A DNA stretch of 64,000 bases from Candidatus Tectimicrobiota bacterium (GCA_016192455.1 JACPUC010000008.1:124001-188000), one strand, 5' to 3'. Shown: positions 34,825-44,086, numbered from the stretch's first letter. The notes: a model not told the origin generated them from the sequence alone. A program made the numbers and translations.

Positions 34825-35652
34825 CTACCATGCGGTCCATCCGCCGTCTACGACCAAGTTGGCTCCCGTCATGTAGGACGAGGCATCGGAAACGAGAAAG
34901 AGCAAGGCGCCGATATACTCGGCTCGCTCTGCCATGCGGCCGAGCGGCACCCGCGAACTGTAACGTTGCACGAATTCCGGGTGGTGGTCGCTGAACACGC
35001 CGCCCGGCGTGAGGGCGTTGACGCGGATATTCTTTCCGGCCCAGTAGGTGGCGAGGTACCGTGTCAGACCAAGAACGGCGCTTTTTGTCACAGGATAATC
35101 AACCGGCTTATAACCTTGCGGTTCAGCGTCCGAGCGTTCATACAACCGCTGATCCGGCCCTACGAGCCCATACATCGAGGAGACATTCACAATGACGCCG
35201 CGCCCAGCAGTGAGCATCAGCGGGGCCACAGCCTGGGCGCACAGGAACATCCCGGTGAGATTCACCGCCAGACTCTCGTTCCATAAGTCGAGCGGATAGT
35301 CTTCAAACCTCGAGATACGTTTTGAAGCCGACCGGGCGTCAAATGTCGGATCTATGGCGGCATTATTGACCAAGACATCCACCCGGCCAAACAGGGCGTG
35401 CGTTTTTTGCACCATTTCTTGTACGGACGGTTTCCGGGTCACGTCGGTTTCAATCCCCACGCACGTGACCCCGATGGCATCAGTAACTTCATGCGCCAGC
35501 CTTTCAGCCGCGTCGCCCCTGAGGTCGGCGACCGCCACGTGCGCGCCGGCTTCCGCGAGGGCGAAGGCGTACTCGCGGCCGAGCAGCCCAGCCCCCCCGG
35601 TGAGGATCACCGTCCGACCTTCCAAGCTGAAAAGCCTCGGCAGTCCGGCCAT
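34825..35652 (-). CDS. Short-chain dehydrogenase/reductase, PtmA-like
   Basis: 275 residues, ATG 35652 one base after the stop of the Gfo/Idh gene, with TAGAGG upstream. SDR motifs: the nucleotide-binding TGGAGLLG, VNNAAI, the catalytic Ser in NVSSMYG, and Tyr/Lys in YPVTK. The segment DYPVTKSAVLGLTRYLATYW and the overall organisation recall PtmA proteins encoded with legionaminic/pseudaminic-type sugar genes. It probably oxidises or reduces a sugar intermediate for the adjacent NeuB-fusion protein and NeuA1. Base composition is moderately low in G+C, like the NeuB fusion. Confidence 0.85.
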   Translation of the reverse strand: MAGLPRLFSLEGRTVILTGGAGLLGREYAFALAEAGAHVAVADLRGDAAERLAHEVTDAIGVTCVGIETDVTRKPSVQEMVQKTHALFGRVDVLVNNAAIDPTFDARSASKRISRFEDYPLDLWNESLAVNLTGMFLCAQAVAPLMLTAGRGVIVNVSSMYGLVGPDQRLYERSDAEPQGYKPVDYPVTKSAVLGLTRYLATYWAGKNIRVNALTPGGVFSDHHPEFVQRYSSRVPLGRMAERAEYIGALLFLVSDASSYMTGANLVVDGGWTAW

Positions 35653-35653
35653 C

Positions 35654-36640
35654 TCAAACCTCTACGACGCGCCCTTCGCTCGCCGAGCGCTTCGCCGCCA
35701 CGGCGATTTCCAGTGCCCGCACGCCGTCCTCCAGGTTCGCTCCAGCCGCAACCTCTCCCTCGAGACACGCCAGGAAATGTTGCATCTCATCGAGGAACAT
35801 GGTGTTGCGCTCGAAACCCGGCGGGAGAGCATGGTGCGTCCACTGGCCGTCTGAGGCGCGGTAGCACGAGGCCTTCCCATTCGCGGCCTCCCAATAGATG
35901 GTGCCGCCGTGGCCCGTGATCTGCAGCCAGTGGCCGGGGGGGCGCTGCACGTAATCCAGGTGCACGGTGCCGATCATGCCAGACGCGAAGTGGAGGGTGA
36001 TCTCCGCCACGTCTTCCACGTCAAGTTCCAGGTCACTGAGGCGGCGGGTTACCGCCGACACCGCGTGGATCTCCCCCAGCAGCCAGCGGAGGTAGTCGAA
36101 GGGATGGCTCAAGGTCAAGACCACGCCGCCCCCCAGGTCGCTCCGCGCGCTATACCCCTGGCGGTAATCTTCGCCGGGATGCCAGCCCGGCAAGTACTCA
36201 CCCCAATGGGCATGGACGCTGCTTACCGTGCCGATCGCCTGCTCTGCGAGCCACTGCTTGATCTGCCGCAGCGCCGGGTGAAAGCGAAACTGATACCCCA
36301 CCAAGACCTTCAGTGACTTCTCTCTCACGATCCGAAGCAGCTCCGAGACTCGCTCCAACGTGTGGGAAACAGGTTTCTCGATCAGAAGGTGACAGCCGGC
36401 ATCGGCGGCCGGGATTGCGATATCAAGGTGAAGCGCCGTCGGATTGGCGACAATCACCGCGGTTGGATGGTGAAGTAAGGCCTTCCGCACCTCGGTTTCG
36501 ACGGGCAGATCGCTCACCTCCTCATCGCGAGAGGTGGAACGGCCTGAACGCAGCAGCAGGAGATCACGCATCCCAAGGTGCCGGAGATTTCGCAGGTGGC
36601 GGCGGCCGATCGATCCCACTCCCGCGATAAGGATGCTCAC
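35654..36640 (-). CDS. Gfo/Idh/MocA family oxidoreductase
   Basis: 328 residues, GTG 36640, five bases after the neuA1 stop. The N-terminal Rossmann domain starts ILIAGVGSIGRRHLRNLRHLG; EKPVSHTLERVSEL contains the conserved EKP lysine. The C-terminal alpha/beta domain has the FRFHPALRQIKQWL and YSARSDLGGGVVLTLSHPFDYLRWLLG stretches, with a DxxxHxxD-like catalytic pattern. Members act on sugars or inositols with NAD(P). It could work in the nonulosonate module or supply an inosose for the DegT aminotransferase. Confidence 0.88.
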   Translation of the reverse strand: MSILIAGVGSIGRRHLRNLRHLGMRDLLLLRSGRSTSRDEEVSDLPVETEVRKALLHHPTAVIVANPTALHLDIAIPAADAGCHLLIEKPVSHTLERVSELLRIVREKSLKVLVGYQFRFHPALRQIKQWLAEQAIGTVSSVHAHWGEYLPGWHPGEDYRQGYSARSDLGGGVVLTLSHPFDYLRWLLGEIHAVSAVTRRLSDLELDVEDVAEITLHFASGMIGTVHLDYVQRPPGHWLQITGHGGTIYWEAANGKASCYRASDGQWTHHALPPGFERNTMFLDEMQHFLACLEGEVAAGANLEDGVRALEIAVAAKRSASEGRVVEV

Positions 36641-36644
36641 GAAC

Positions 36645-37382
36645 TCAGAGGTCCTTGGCGGACGGAGGGGCTACCCGGAGCGCGGCATTGGTCAAATCGC
36701 GTTGGCTGTCGATGTCCACGTCATCGTCCGCCGACATGACCAGGGGAAGCATGCGCCGGCCGGTCATGGACCCCTGCTCCATCACCGTGCGCCAGCGGGT
36801 GATGTCGAGGTTGGCGTTCTGCCAGTAGACGGCCGGCAGAAGCTGCCGGGGCTGGTTGTAGGGCTCCTGGTAGGTCGGGTGGGTGAGGAGGGGCACGAGG
36901 TAGTCCCCCTCCAGGCGCCACATCTTGTACGGCGTGTGCGGGGCGGGGATGACGCTGCGCAGGGCGTCGGCCTCGGGGTGGGCGAGCAGGCGCTCGATGC
37001 CGGCGTCAATCAGCTCGGGTGGGCGCAGCGGCGAGGTGGGGCGCAGGTGCACGATGAGATCGGGCCGATAGCTCTCGTGCTCCCACAGCCAGTTCAGGGC
37101 GTGCTGGAAGACCTCGAGGTCGGTCGAGTAGTCCCCCGCCAGCTCCGCCGGGCGCAGGAACGGCAGCTCGGCGCCGGCCTGTCGGCTTACCTCGGCGATG
37201 CGCTCGCTGTCGGTGCTGACAATGACGCGCTCGATGAGCCGCGCCGCCAAGCCGTGCTCAATCGAGTGCACGACCAGGGGTTTTCCCTGAAACAGCAGGA
37301 GGTTCTTGTCCGGCGGGTTCTTCGAGCCGCCGCGCGCCGGAATAAGGGCAAGGACAGAGGGAGGCATGGCGTGGTCAGGCAC
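36645..37382 (-). CDS. Acylneuraminate (CMP-sugar) cytidylyltransferase, NeuA-like, copy 1
   Basis: 245 residues. The CTP-binding motif LALIPARGGSKNPPDKN is clear, followed by GKPLVVHSIEHG, IVSTDSERIAEV, HLRPTSPLRPPELID and the metal/sugar-contacting DDDVDIDSQRDL near the C-terminus. It activates a nonulosonic (sialic-like) acid as its CMP form. The start at GTG 37382 overlaps the preceding stop by 8 bases; ATG 37367 is an alternative. It begins a four-gene module: NeuA1, Gfo/Idh, SDR, NeuB fusion. Confidence 0.92.
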   Translation of the reverse strand: MPDHAMPPSVLALIPARGGSKNPPDKNLLLFQGKPLVVHSIEHGLAARLIERVIVSTDSERIAEVSRQAGAELPFLRPAELAGDYSTDLEVFQHALNWLWEHESYRPDLIVHLRPTSPLRPPELIDAGIERLLAHPEADALRSVIPAPHTPYKMWRLEGDYLVPLLTHPTYQEPYNQPRQLLPAVYWQNANLDITRWRTVMEQGSMTGRRMLPLVMSADDDVDIDSQRDLTNAALRVAPPSAKDL

Positions 37383-38613
37383 TAATCTCGTGGGTGATGA
37401 GGCGGTAGGCGGTCTCCACGGCGCGGCCGGTGAAGAGGCAAGAGTAGGCGCGGAAGACTTCGTCCGTCACCGGATCGGTCTCGCGGCACGCCGTCGCCTC
37501 CGCGCCCGCCCACGCCTCGATGCGCTTCAGGTAGGCGGCGTAGCTGTCGAGGAAGATGCTCTCGAAGAAGGAGAACTTTTCGCTGCGGGCCTTGCCTTCG
37601 AAGTTGCAGACGTAGACATTGCGCAGCCCGGCTGACCAGAGCTCGTAGATCGAGGAGGAGCCGAAGGTGAGGATGACGCGGCTCCTGAAGGCACTCTCCC
37701 AGTACCACGCCTCCGGGCCGAGCCACTCAACGCAGCCGGACGGCAGGCGCCGCTCGCGGGCGATGTCGGCGAAGATGGCCTGCACGTCCGCCAGGTCGTG
37801 GTGGCGCGCCCGCAGCGGATGGATCTTGATCACCACCCTGAACCCGGCCTCGATGAGGGGCAGGCAGAGCCGCTCGAGGAACACCTTCTGCTTCGCGTAG
37901 CAGGCCGCCTTGCCTTCGCCGAACTGCGTCACCACGCCGCGGTAGCCCCCCGGGTGGAAGAGGAAGGCCAGGGGTCGGGGGGGGCTGGCCGGCTCTGCCG
38001 CGGGCACGCCGCCCGACTGCGCTTCCTCGCCCGCCTGGCCGCCGCCGGCAACGCGCGCGTGCACCCGGTCGAGGTAGAGGAACGAGCAGGCCCGCAGCGC
38101 GTAGCCCTGGAAAATCTCGCTCACCCCGTGGGCCTGGGCAAATGGATGCTCCGAGAGGAAGAGGCTGGTCACCTCCGGCGCCTCGTCGGGCAGCGCGAAC
38201 CCGCCATCCACCCGCGCCACGAACGGCAGGTGCTGGTAGCCCACGGCGAAGGCCGGCACCTTCCACTCCGCCGCAACCTCCCGCAGCCACGGCAGGTCCT
38301 TCGTCGTCGCCACCACCGCGTCATAGCCGCCGTAGCGTTTGCCGCGATGGTAGCGCAGCCGGCCGCGCAGCTCCTCCCACTGCCGCTCGTAGTCGATGAG
38401 GCGCGCCACGTAGCGCAGCGCCTGCGGGTTGACGATCCCCACCGTGGTGGGGTGCCGCCGGATGCTGCCCTGGGAGAACCCCCACGACCAGCCGAGGAAC
38501 TGCGGGCGGTTGATGTGGTAGGCCACCTCGTGTCCCTGACCGGCGAAGTACCAGGCCAGCGGCAGGATCACCTTGGCATAGAGCGACTGGTGGTGCGCGA
38601 AGAGGAGACGCAT
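37375..38613 (-). CDS. Putative glycan-modifying protein, GT-B-like, function unknown
   Basis: 412 residues, ATG 38613 overlapping the preceding stop by one base (TGATG). It begins MRLLFAHHQSLYAKVILPLAWYF and GHEVAYHINRPQ, like the donor-free N-domain of GT-B transferases. A linker of about 25 residues (GGGQAGEEAQSGGVPAAEP) precedes LAFLFHPGGYRG, RVVIKIHPLRARHH and RVILTFGSSSIYELW. This last region resembles CDP-glycerol or polysialyl-type GT-B transferases (HP and SS motifs). No sure family; location implies surface glycan synthesis. Confidence 0.65.
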   Translation of the reverse strand: MRLLFAHHQSLYAKVILPLAWYFAGQGHEVAYHINRPQFLGWSWGFSQGSIRRHPTTVGIVNPQALRYVARLIDYERQWEELRGRLRYHRGKRYGGYDAVVATTKDLPWLREVAAEWKVPAFAVGYQHLPFVARVDGGFALPDEAPEVTSLFLSEHPFAQAHGVSEIFQGYALRACSFLYLDRVHARVAGGGQAGEEAQSGGVPAAEPASPPRPLAFLFHPGGYRGVVTQFGEGKAACYAKQKVFLERLCLPLIEAGFRVVIKIHPLRARHHDLADVQAIFADIARERRLPSGCVEWLGPEAWYWESAFRSRVILTFGSSSIYELWSAGLRNVYVCNFEGKARSEKFSFFESIFLDSYAAYLKRIEAWAGAEATACRETDPVTDEVFRAYSCLFTGRAVETAYRLITHEISA

Positions 38614-39512
38614 CAGGCGTCGAGGAGCTCCAGCAGGTTACGGGGCGACTGGGGCGTCAGGGCGAAGCTCTCGATGACCAGCCGGGCCACCGCCTGCCGC
38701 GCCGCGGTCGAACGACCACGGTAGTCCTCATAGCCCGCCAGGAACGCGGCGCGGAAGGTCTCCGGCGTCTGAGCGCGTGACTCGGGCAGGCGGGCGAGCG
38801 GCTCCTCCTGCCCGAGGAAACGCAACACCTCCGCGTACGTCCGCGTCTCGTACGGAACGTCCTTCGAGCGCAGCAGCCGCGCCGGGCCGGTGAGCGCTCC
38901 GAGGAGCGCCCCGAGGAGGCGATGCGGCTCGGCCGGGTAGGCGGCGATGGCGGCGTCGAGGGCGGCCAGGGCGTAGGCGCCAGCGGGGCGCTTCAGGAAG
39001 CGCCACTTCTCGACATCGCTCTTCGACTTCAGGTAGAGCGAGAAGAGAGAGTGACGCGGCCGGTGGATGCCGAGCACGCTGGCGAGGTCCTGGCGCCGCA
39101 GCCCGAAGCGCCGCGTGCGCTGGAAGAGGTCGCGGTCCACGGTGCGCACGTCGCGGAAGCGAAAGAAGCGGAAGAGGCTGCGCTTCCAGCACTTCACCGC
39201 GCCGCCGACGCCGAAGCCCTCCTCGTAGAGGCGGCCGTAGACCATGTAGGTCCGCCAGCCGCTGCGGCGGATCGCCTCGTAGAGCGTGTGGATGGCGTGC
39301 GGCTCCAGGATCATGTCGGCGTCCACCTGCGCGAAGTAGAGCGTGCCGCAGCGCTCGGGCATTGCCTGGAACGCCCGGCTCATCGGCGCCACGTCGCGGA
39401 TGTGCTCGAGGCGGAAGGCGCGGCTCTGCTTGTCGAGGGCGGCCAAGCAGTCGGCGGTGGTCTCCTCGCCGCTACGCAGGAGGAAGACCGTCAGGTCATC
39501 CCCGGCCGGCAT
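38613..39512 (-). CDS. Glycosyltransferase family 2-like protein
   Basis: 299 residues using ATG 39512 (GAGGTGG just upstream); GTG 39524 adds four. GT-A features: DDLTVFLLRSGEETTADCLAAL at the start, and FAQVDADMILEPHAIHTLYEAI with the metal-binding DxD. After that it becomes less typical (CWKRSLFRFFRFRDVRTVDRD), so it may be a divergent transferase. The start lies inside the end of the next GT2 gene upstream, and its stop overlaps the gene at 37375, so three genes are tightly coupled. Confidence 0.75.
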   Translation of the reverse strand: MPAGDDLTVFLLRSGEETTADCLAALDKQSRAFRLEHIRDVAPMSRAFQAMPERCGTLYFAQVDADMILEPHAIHTLYEAIRRSGWRTYMVYGRLYEEGFGVGGAVKCWKRSLFRFFRFRDVRTVDRDLFQRTRRFGLRRQDLASVLGIHRPRHSLFSLYLKSKSDVEKWRFLKRPAGAYALAALDAAIAAYPAEPHRLLGALLGALTGPARLLRSKDVPYETRTYAEVLRFLGQEEPLARLPESRAQTPETFRAAFLAGYEDYRGRSTAARQAVARLVIESFALTPQSPRNLLELLDA

Positions 39513-40377
39513 TCGCCACCTCACCCCACCCTGGGGAGTCCGGGTTGTCGTTCGGCTGGAAGAAGGGGTAGCAGTCCTTGATCTTCGCCGCCAGCCAGCG
39601 TTTGCTGTAGCGCCGCCCGTAGACGCACTCGTAGAGGAACCCTTGGTGCTGCTGCTGGTCGCGGCTCAGGTTCGGCCCCACCGGCAGCGGCCCGACGCTG
39701 AAGAAGCTCACCTTGCGGAAGAGCACGCTCCCCGCCGCCCAGACGTTCAGCTCGCCGCCGCGCGTCGGCAGCCAGGTCCAGAACTCCGCGCCGCTGGCGG
39801 TGGCCCGCAGCGGGCCGATGATGCGGTACGGCTTCCACCAGTTGTTCTGATTCTTCAGTCGGATGATGCCGATCTCGGGATGCTCGGCGAAGACCTCCAG
39901 GCAGGTGCGCAGAAAGGGGCGCGGGTGGTCTAGGACAAAGTCGTCCTCGACGAAGAGGATGTACTCGCCGCGGCACTTCGGGTAGGCATCGTTGAGCGCC
40001 ACCGCCATGCCGAGGTTCACGGGATGGGCGATGATCTGGTCGAAGCACCGCGCCTGGCGCGCCGCGGCCAGGAGCTCGTCGCCGGAACCGTTGTCCACAA
40101 GAATCTTCTCGACCTTGGGGTAGTCCTCGATCTCGTCGAAGAAGCGCCGCAGGCTGTCACAGAGGCGCAGCAGCGCCGGCAGCCGCTTGCAGGAGAGGAC
40201 GACGAGGGAAACCAGCCCCGGCTCGAAGTCGCAGTAGCCGCGGCCGGCCGCCAGGACGCGCGCGGCGCGCCGCCGCCTGCGCCACACCGCCAGGTCCAGC
40301 CGCCAGCGCGGCACCAGTCTGGCCTGCCCGAAGTTGAGCGGATCAGGCTGTTTTTCTAATGACCACTGCGGTCTCAT
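39496..40377 (-). CDS. Glycosyltransferase family 2 protein
   Basis: 293 residues. A basic leader (about 45 residues) precedes the GT-A domain: LVSLVVLSCKRLPALLRLCDSL, KILVDNGSGDE, NLGMAVALNDAYPKC, and EYILFVEDDFVLDH with its acidic metal-binding pair. A late acceptor region includes QGFLYECVYGRRYSK. It is a soluble inverting transferase of the glycan locus. It follows the carbamoyltransferase after a 70-base gap and overlaps the next gene. Confidence 0.85.
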   Translation of the reverse strand: MRPQWSLEKQPDPLNFGQARLVPRWRLDLAVWRRRRRAARVLAAGRGYCDFEPGLVSLVVLSCKRLPALLRLCDSLRRFFDEIEDYPKVEKILVDNGSGDELLAAARQARCFDQIIAHPVNLGMAVALNDAYPKCRGEYILFVEDDFVLDHPRPFLRTCLEVFAEHPEIGIIRLKNQNNWWKPYRIIGPLRATASGAEFWTWLPTRGGELNVWAAGSVLFRKVSFFSVGPLPVGPNLSRDQQQHQGFLYECVYGRRYSKRWLAAKIKDCYPFFQPNDNPDSPGWGEVANAGRG

Positions 40378-40448
40378 CGGTCAGTCCGTCGGCTGCTCGC
40401 TCGAGGGCGAAGGCGAGCATCCCTCCGTCCACGGCGCCGCCAGAAAGG

Positions 40449-42113
40449 TCAAGCTTCGAGGCGCACGTCGCCGGGTCGGTGCAGGCGGTTGCCGGCCACC
40501 AGGAGGTCGATGCGTCCCTCCTTGAGGGACTGGAGGCCGTGCTCGACGGTGCGCAGCATCGGCTCGCCGTGGACGTTGAAGCTGGTGTTGATGAGCACCG
40601 GGATGCCGGTGCGCTTGAAGTACTCGCGCAGGACGTCGTAGTAGACCGGGTTTTCGGCCCGACCGATCACCTGGGGGCGCACCGTGCCATCGACGTGCAC
40701 GACTCCTTCGAGCTTCTTCGCCCAGGCCGGGTTGACCTGGTAGGTGAGGGTCATGTGCCGCGCGGAGAGGTGCTCCGGCCGCCAGCCGACGAGGACTTCG
40801 GCGGCGTGCTCCTCCATGATCACCGGCGCGAAGGGCATATACTCCACGCGGTCGAGGCGCTCGTTGATTGTCCAGTTGGCGTGGTTGTCCTGAGCATCGG
40901 AGAGGATCGAGCGCGCCCCGAGCGCCCGCGGCCCAAACTCCATGCGCCCCTCGATGAGGCCGACGATCTCCCTGTTTACAAGGCATTCGGCCACCCTGGC
41001 GGAGTCAACGTCGGCATTCGAGCCGGCATCGAACCCCAGGGTCATGCCGGGGCACTCGAGGCGTTCGATGCCTTCCAGGTACGCCCCCCACGCCGCCGCC
41101 CCCAGGGCCAGGCCGTCATCCCCCATCGGCGGCGTGACGAAGAGGCGGTAGCGCTGATTGAGAAGGCCGTTGGTGACGACGTTCGAGAACGTGCCGCCGG
41201 AGACAACGACCGGCATCTCGGGGGTGAAGTTCGCCGCGAAGAGGTCGAGGAGGATGCGGTTCGTGCGCTGCTGCAACAGCGCCCCGAAGTTGGCCGCGAA
41301 CCTGCGGTCGTCCACCTTGTCGAGGTCGTACTCCGCGACGATGACCTTCTCCTGCTTGCGCAGGCGGCGCACCTCCTGGAGGGTGAGCTGGCGCCCGTCG
41401 GAGGTGCGGCAGAGGTGCTCCTCGCCGATCTTCGGGTGGCCGCGGGTGACGAGGTAGTGGTAGTCCCCGTAGCGCTTCAGCTCGAATGCCGCGTCGTAGC
41501 CGGCCTGCCGGCAGTCGAAGGCGTCGGCATCGCCCCACCCCGCCAGGCCCATCAGCTTGCCTTCGTAGCCGGCGACGCCGTGGCGGTCCACCAGGCCGAA
41601 GTTGATCACCGACGGCACCGACCAGTACGACCCGAACGTATGCCCCGTCTTCGGGCGCCCCAGGAGACCGCGCCGCACGACGTTGCCCTTCGCCAGCCGG
41701 CTGCCGCAGTTCGATTCCCAGTGCACCAGCTTGCGGTCGCGCACCGCCCCAAAGGACTCCCAGGAGCCGAGATCGCCGCCGCCGTCGATGCTCACGCAGT
41801 CGAAGTCGCCCCACGGCGCCAGGGCCCAGCCGCTCATGACGTGCGCCAGGTGGTGGTGGACGAGGATGGTGCGGCGCGCGTTGAGGCGCTTGCCGAGGCG
41901 CTCGGCCGTCTGCACGTCGCTCAGCACGCAGAGGTCGATGTCGGCCTCCTGCAGGCCGAAGTGACCGAGGAGGTAGCGCAGGCTCTGCTCCGGCCAGCCC
42001 TTATGCCGCCGCCGCCTCGAGAAGCGGTCCTCCTCCTGGGCGAAGACGATGCGTTCGTCCTCGATCAGGCAGACGCCGCAGCAGTGACTCAAGCCTATGC
42101 CGAGAATCCGCAT
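40449..42113 (-). CDS. Carbamoyltransferase (NodU/CmcH family)
   Basis: 554 residues, near the family's usual 570. The N-terminal ASKHA domain has MRILGIGLSHCCGVCLIED, EEDRFSRRRRHKGWP, the metal-binding HHHLAHVMSG and VSIDGGGD. The C-terminal carbamoyl-AMP-forming domain has EGRMEFGPRALGARSILSD and YMPFAPVIM. It transfers a carbamoyl group from carbamoyl phosphate to a hydroxyl, as on Nod factors or antibiotics; here a sugar of the glycan is the likely acceptor. The usual HDSSAA-type motif near the start reads SHCCGV, so the first pocket deviates. Confidence 0.92.
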   Translation of the reverse strand: MRILGIGLSHCCGVCLIEDERIVFAQEEDRFSRRRRHKGWPEQSLRYLLGHFGLQEADIDLCVLSDVQTAERLGKRLNARRTILVHHHLAHVMSGWALAPWGDFDCVSIDGGGDLGSWESFGAVRDRKLVHWESNCGSRLAKGNVVRRGLLGRPKTGHTFGSYWSVPSVINFGLVDRHGVAGYEGKLMGLAGWGDADAFDCRQAGYDAAFELKRYGDYHYLVTRGHPKIGEEHLCRTSDGRQLTLQEVRRLRKQEKVIVAEYDLDKVDDRRFAANFGALLQQRTNRILLDLFAANFTPEMPVVVSGGTFSNVVTNGLLNQRYRLFVTPPMGDDGLALGAAAWGAYLEGIERLECPGMTLGFDAGSNADVDSARVAECLVNREIVGLIEGRMEFGPRALGARSILSDAQDNHANWTINERLDRVEYMPFAPVIMEEHAAEVLVGWRPEHLSARHMTLTYQVNPAWAKKLEGVVHVDGTVRPQVIGRAENPVYYDVLREYFKRTGIPVLINTSFNVHGEPMLRTVEHGLQSLKEGRIDLLVAGNRLHRPGDVRLEA

Positions 42114-42161
42114 CCGTGCTTCACCTGGTGTCTGCTTCGCAGCTTGTCGTCTGCCTCTCCG

Positions 42162-43178
42162 TCACGGCGCCGTGAGGCGGGAGAAGGCGTCGACGAAGTT
42201 CTCGATGCGCACCTGCCAGGACCAGTCCTGGAGGATGCGCGCCCGCATGGCCTGCCGCAGGGCGGCGTAGTCCTCCCGGCGCAAGGCGCGCAGGGAGAGG
42301 AAGCAATCGACGATCGACTCCACCGCCGGTTCGATGAAGAAGCCGTTCACCCCCGGCTCGATCAGCTCGCGCATGTTCCCTACGCGGGTGGTGACCACGG
42401 GAAGGCCGCAGGCGCCAGCCTCCAGGGCGGGGTTCGGCGTCCCTTCGTTCCAGCTCGCGCAGAGGTAGAAGTCGATGCCGTGATAGAAGCGGCGCATCTC
42501 GTCGCGATTGAGCGGCGCCCGCTTGAACTCCTTCGGCACGCGCAGCAGCTCGGCGCGAAACCCGCCCCGTTCCTGCAGAATGTTGCAGGCTTTCTCGATG
42601 GCGGCGAAGTTCTTCGGTCCCCGCTCCTTCCCCACCCAGCCGATGCGGATGAGCCGCGGGTCGAACGTAAGCTGCGGCGGCGGCGTGAAGAAGGACGCAT
42701 CCACGCCGTTCGGGCAGGAGAGAAGGTTTTCCAGCCCCGGCGCCAGCAGCTCGTGCAGGATGCGCGAGTTCACGGTGACGTAGCGGAAGCGGCCGAGCAG
42801 GTCAACCGCGAGGCGATAGGCCTCCTCGACGGTCCGTCCCGGAATCGGGTTCTGCGGATCGAGGCCGCCGCCGATATTCGAGTGGCTGGTCACGGCCGCC
42901 ATGAAGTAGCGGAAATCGTCGCCCCGGAAGAGGCGCGGGGACCTCTTCAGGAGGCCATGCACGATGCGCCAGGTGGCGAAGTAGATGGGCCGTCGGCGCA
43001 GCAGGCCGCAGCGCCAAAGGAGCGCGAACCGCCGCGTGGTGAGGAGGCGGAAGCGGAAGCGCGCCTGGTGCCACCGCAGGGACTCCAGGCGGGAGTGCTG
43101 GATCCAGCCGCGGCTATCGACGACGTAGAAGATCGTCGTGGCTGGGGTCGTTCTGGAAGCGCCGCGCATGCCCATCAT
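42162..43178 (-). CDS. Glycosyltransferase family 4-like protein
   Basis: 338 residues; ATG 43178 overlaps the upstream stop (ATGA). The N-domain is short and divergent. The C-terminal GT-B domain is clear: RIGWVGKERGPKNFAAIEKA, FYLCASWNEGTPNPALEAGACGLPVVTTRVG with the E(x7)E-type donor site, then GVNGFFIEPAV. NCPNG-like linker residues (LLSCPNGVDASFF) match GT4. It probably adds one hexose; specificity unknown. Confidence 0.87.
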   Translation of the reverse strand: MMGMRGASRTTPATTIFYVVDSRGWIQHSRLESLRWHQARFRFRLLTTRRFALLWRCGLLRRRPIYFATWRIVHGLLKRSPRLFRGDDFRYFMAAVTSHSNIGGGLDPQNPIPGRTVEEAYRLAVDLLGRFRYVTVNSRILHELLAPGLENLLSCPNGVDASFFTPPPQLTFDPRLIRIGWVGKERGPKNFAAIEKACNILQERGGFRAELLRVPKEFKRAPLNRDEMRRFYHGIDFYLCASWNEGTPNPALEAGACGLPVVTTRVGNMRELIEPGVNGFFIEPAVESIVDCFLSLRALRREDYAALRQAMRARILQDWSWQVRIENFVDAFSRLTAP

Positions 43179-44086
43179 CCCAGGAGAACGCGCCGCAGCC
43201 GCCGCGCCAGCCGGGCGGGCGCCTGCCGCAGGCGGCGCAGCCTCGCGCGCCGCAGCTCACGCTCGACGAGAGCCAGGAGGTGATCGCCGTCAAGTTGCAT
43301 GGCCACGGCATCGCGGTGCAGGAAGGGCCGCTGGTTGCCGTAGTAGTGCTGCGCGGTCTCGTAGCCGGTACCCATTCCCGGCGGCGTCTCGGCGATGGCG
43401 AAGACCGCCGTCGGCCGCGTCGCGGCGCCGTGCTCGATGCCCAGGTGCTTGATGTTCGCGCGGTCGCAGACCGGCGTGACGCCGAGCTCGGCGTAGGCGA
43501 GCGACAGCAGCGCCTCGGTCATGATCATCTGCGACGGCGGCACGGCGCGGATCATCGCCACCCAGCGCTCCAGGACCGGCCGGAACTGCGCCGCCGGCAG
43601 CATGAAGAGGCCGCAGTTGAGGTGGTAGTTCGGGTAGACGGCGAGGCCGCGCTGCTGCTTGTAGTGCACCATGGTGCGCAGCCCGATGCGCCGCTGGGCA
43701 ATCTCCACCATGTCGAGGTCGCGCGGGTCCAGCGAGGTGATCTTGTGCACCCAGGCGCGGCCGCGGAAGCGCGCGAAGAGGGGGCGCGGGTCCTGCTTCC
43801 AGAGGATGTCCGCGTCGCAGACGACGACCGCGCGGTCGGCGTCCTTGATGCGGTACTGCTCCAGGGCGAAGGGCCGGTAGGCCCACATGCCGTAGCCCTG
43901 GCGATCCACCGGGATGACCTCGCACGACAGCGCGCCGAGGCGCGCCTCGAGGAACGCCTTCTCCCACGGCTCGCCGACGATGACCTCGATGCACTGGTAG
44001 TCGAGGGCGCGCAGCGAGCGCACCGACCAGACGCAGTAGACGAGGTGCGTCAGGCCGGTGACGCAGTAGATGATGACGGGGTCCAT
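43175..44086 (-). CDS. GT8-like (GT-A) glycosyltransferase
   Basis: 303 residues. ATG 44086 overlaps the preceding stop by one base (TGATG). The protein begins DPVIIYCVTGLTHLVYCVWSVRSL. A DxD motif is present in VVVCDADILWKQDPRPLF, and YPNYHLNCGLFMLPAAQFRP carries the conserved NCGLF typical of GT8-like enzymes. The C-terminus is very Arg-rich (ELRRARLRRLRQAPARLARRL), which may bind membrane lipids. No GT8 partner proteins are seen, so family membership is moderately sure. Confidence 0.75.
   Translation of the reverse strand: MDPVIIYCVTGLTHLVYCVWSVRSLRALDYQCIEVIVGEPWEKAFLEARLGALSCEVIPVDRQGYGMWAYRPFALEQYRIKDADRAVVVCDADILWKQDPRPLFARFRGRAWVHKITSLDPRDLDMVEIAQRRIGLRTMVHYKQQRGLAVYPNYHLNCGLFMLPAAQFRPVLERWVAMIRAVPPSQMIMTEALLSLAYAELGVTPVCDRANIKHLGIEHGAATRPTAVFAIAETPPGMGTGYETAQHYYGNQRPFLHRDAVAMQLDGDHLLALVERELRRARLRRLRQAPARLARRLRRVLLG

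Noticed and set aside
40359-43283. 974-residue plus-strand open frame
   Set aside because: Antisense shadow of the carbamoyltransferase and GT4 genes.
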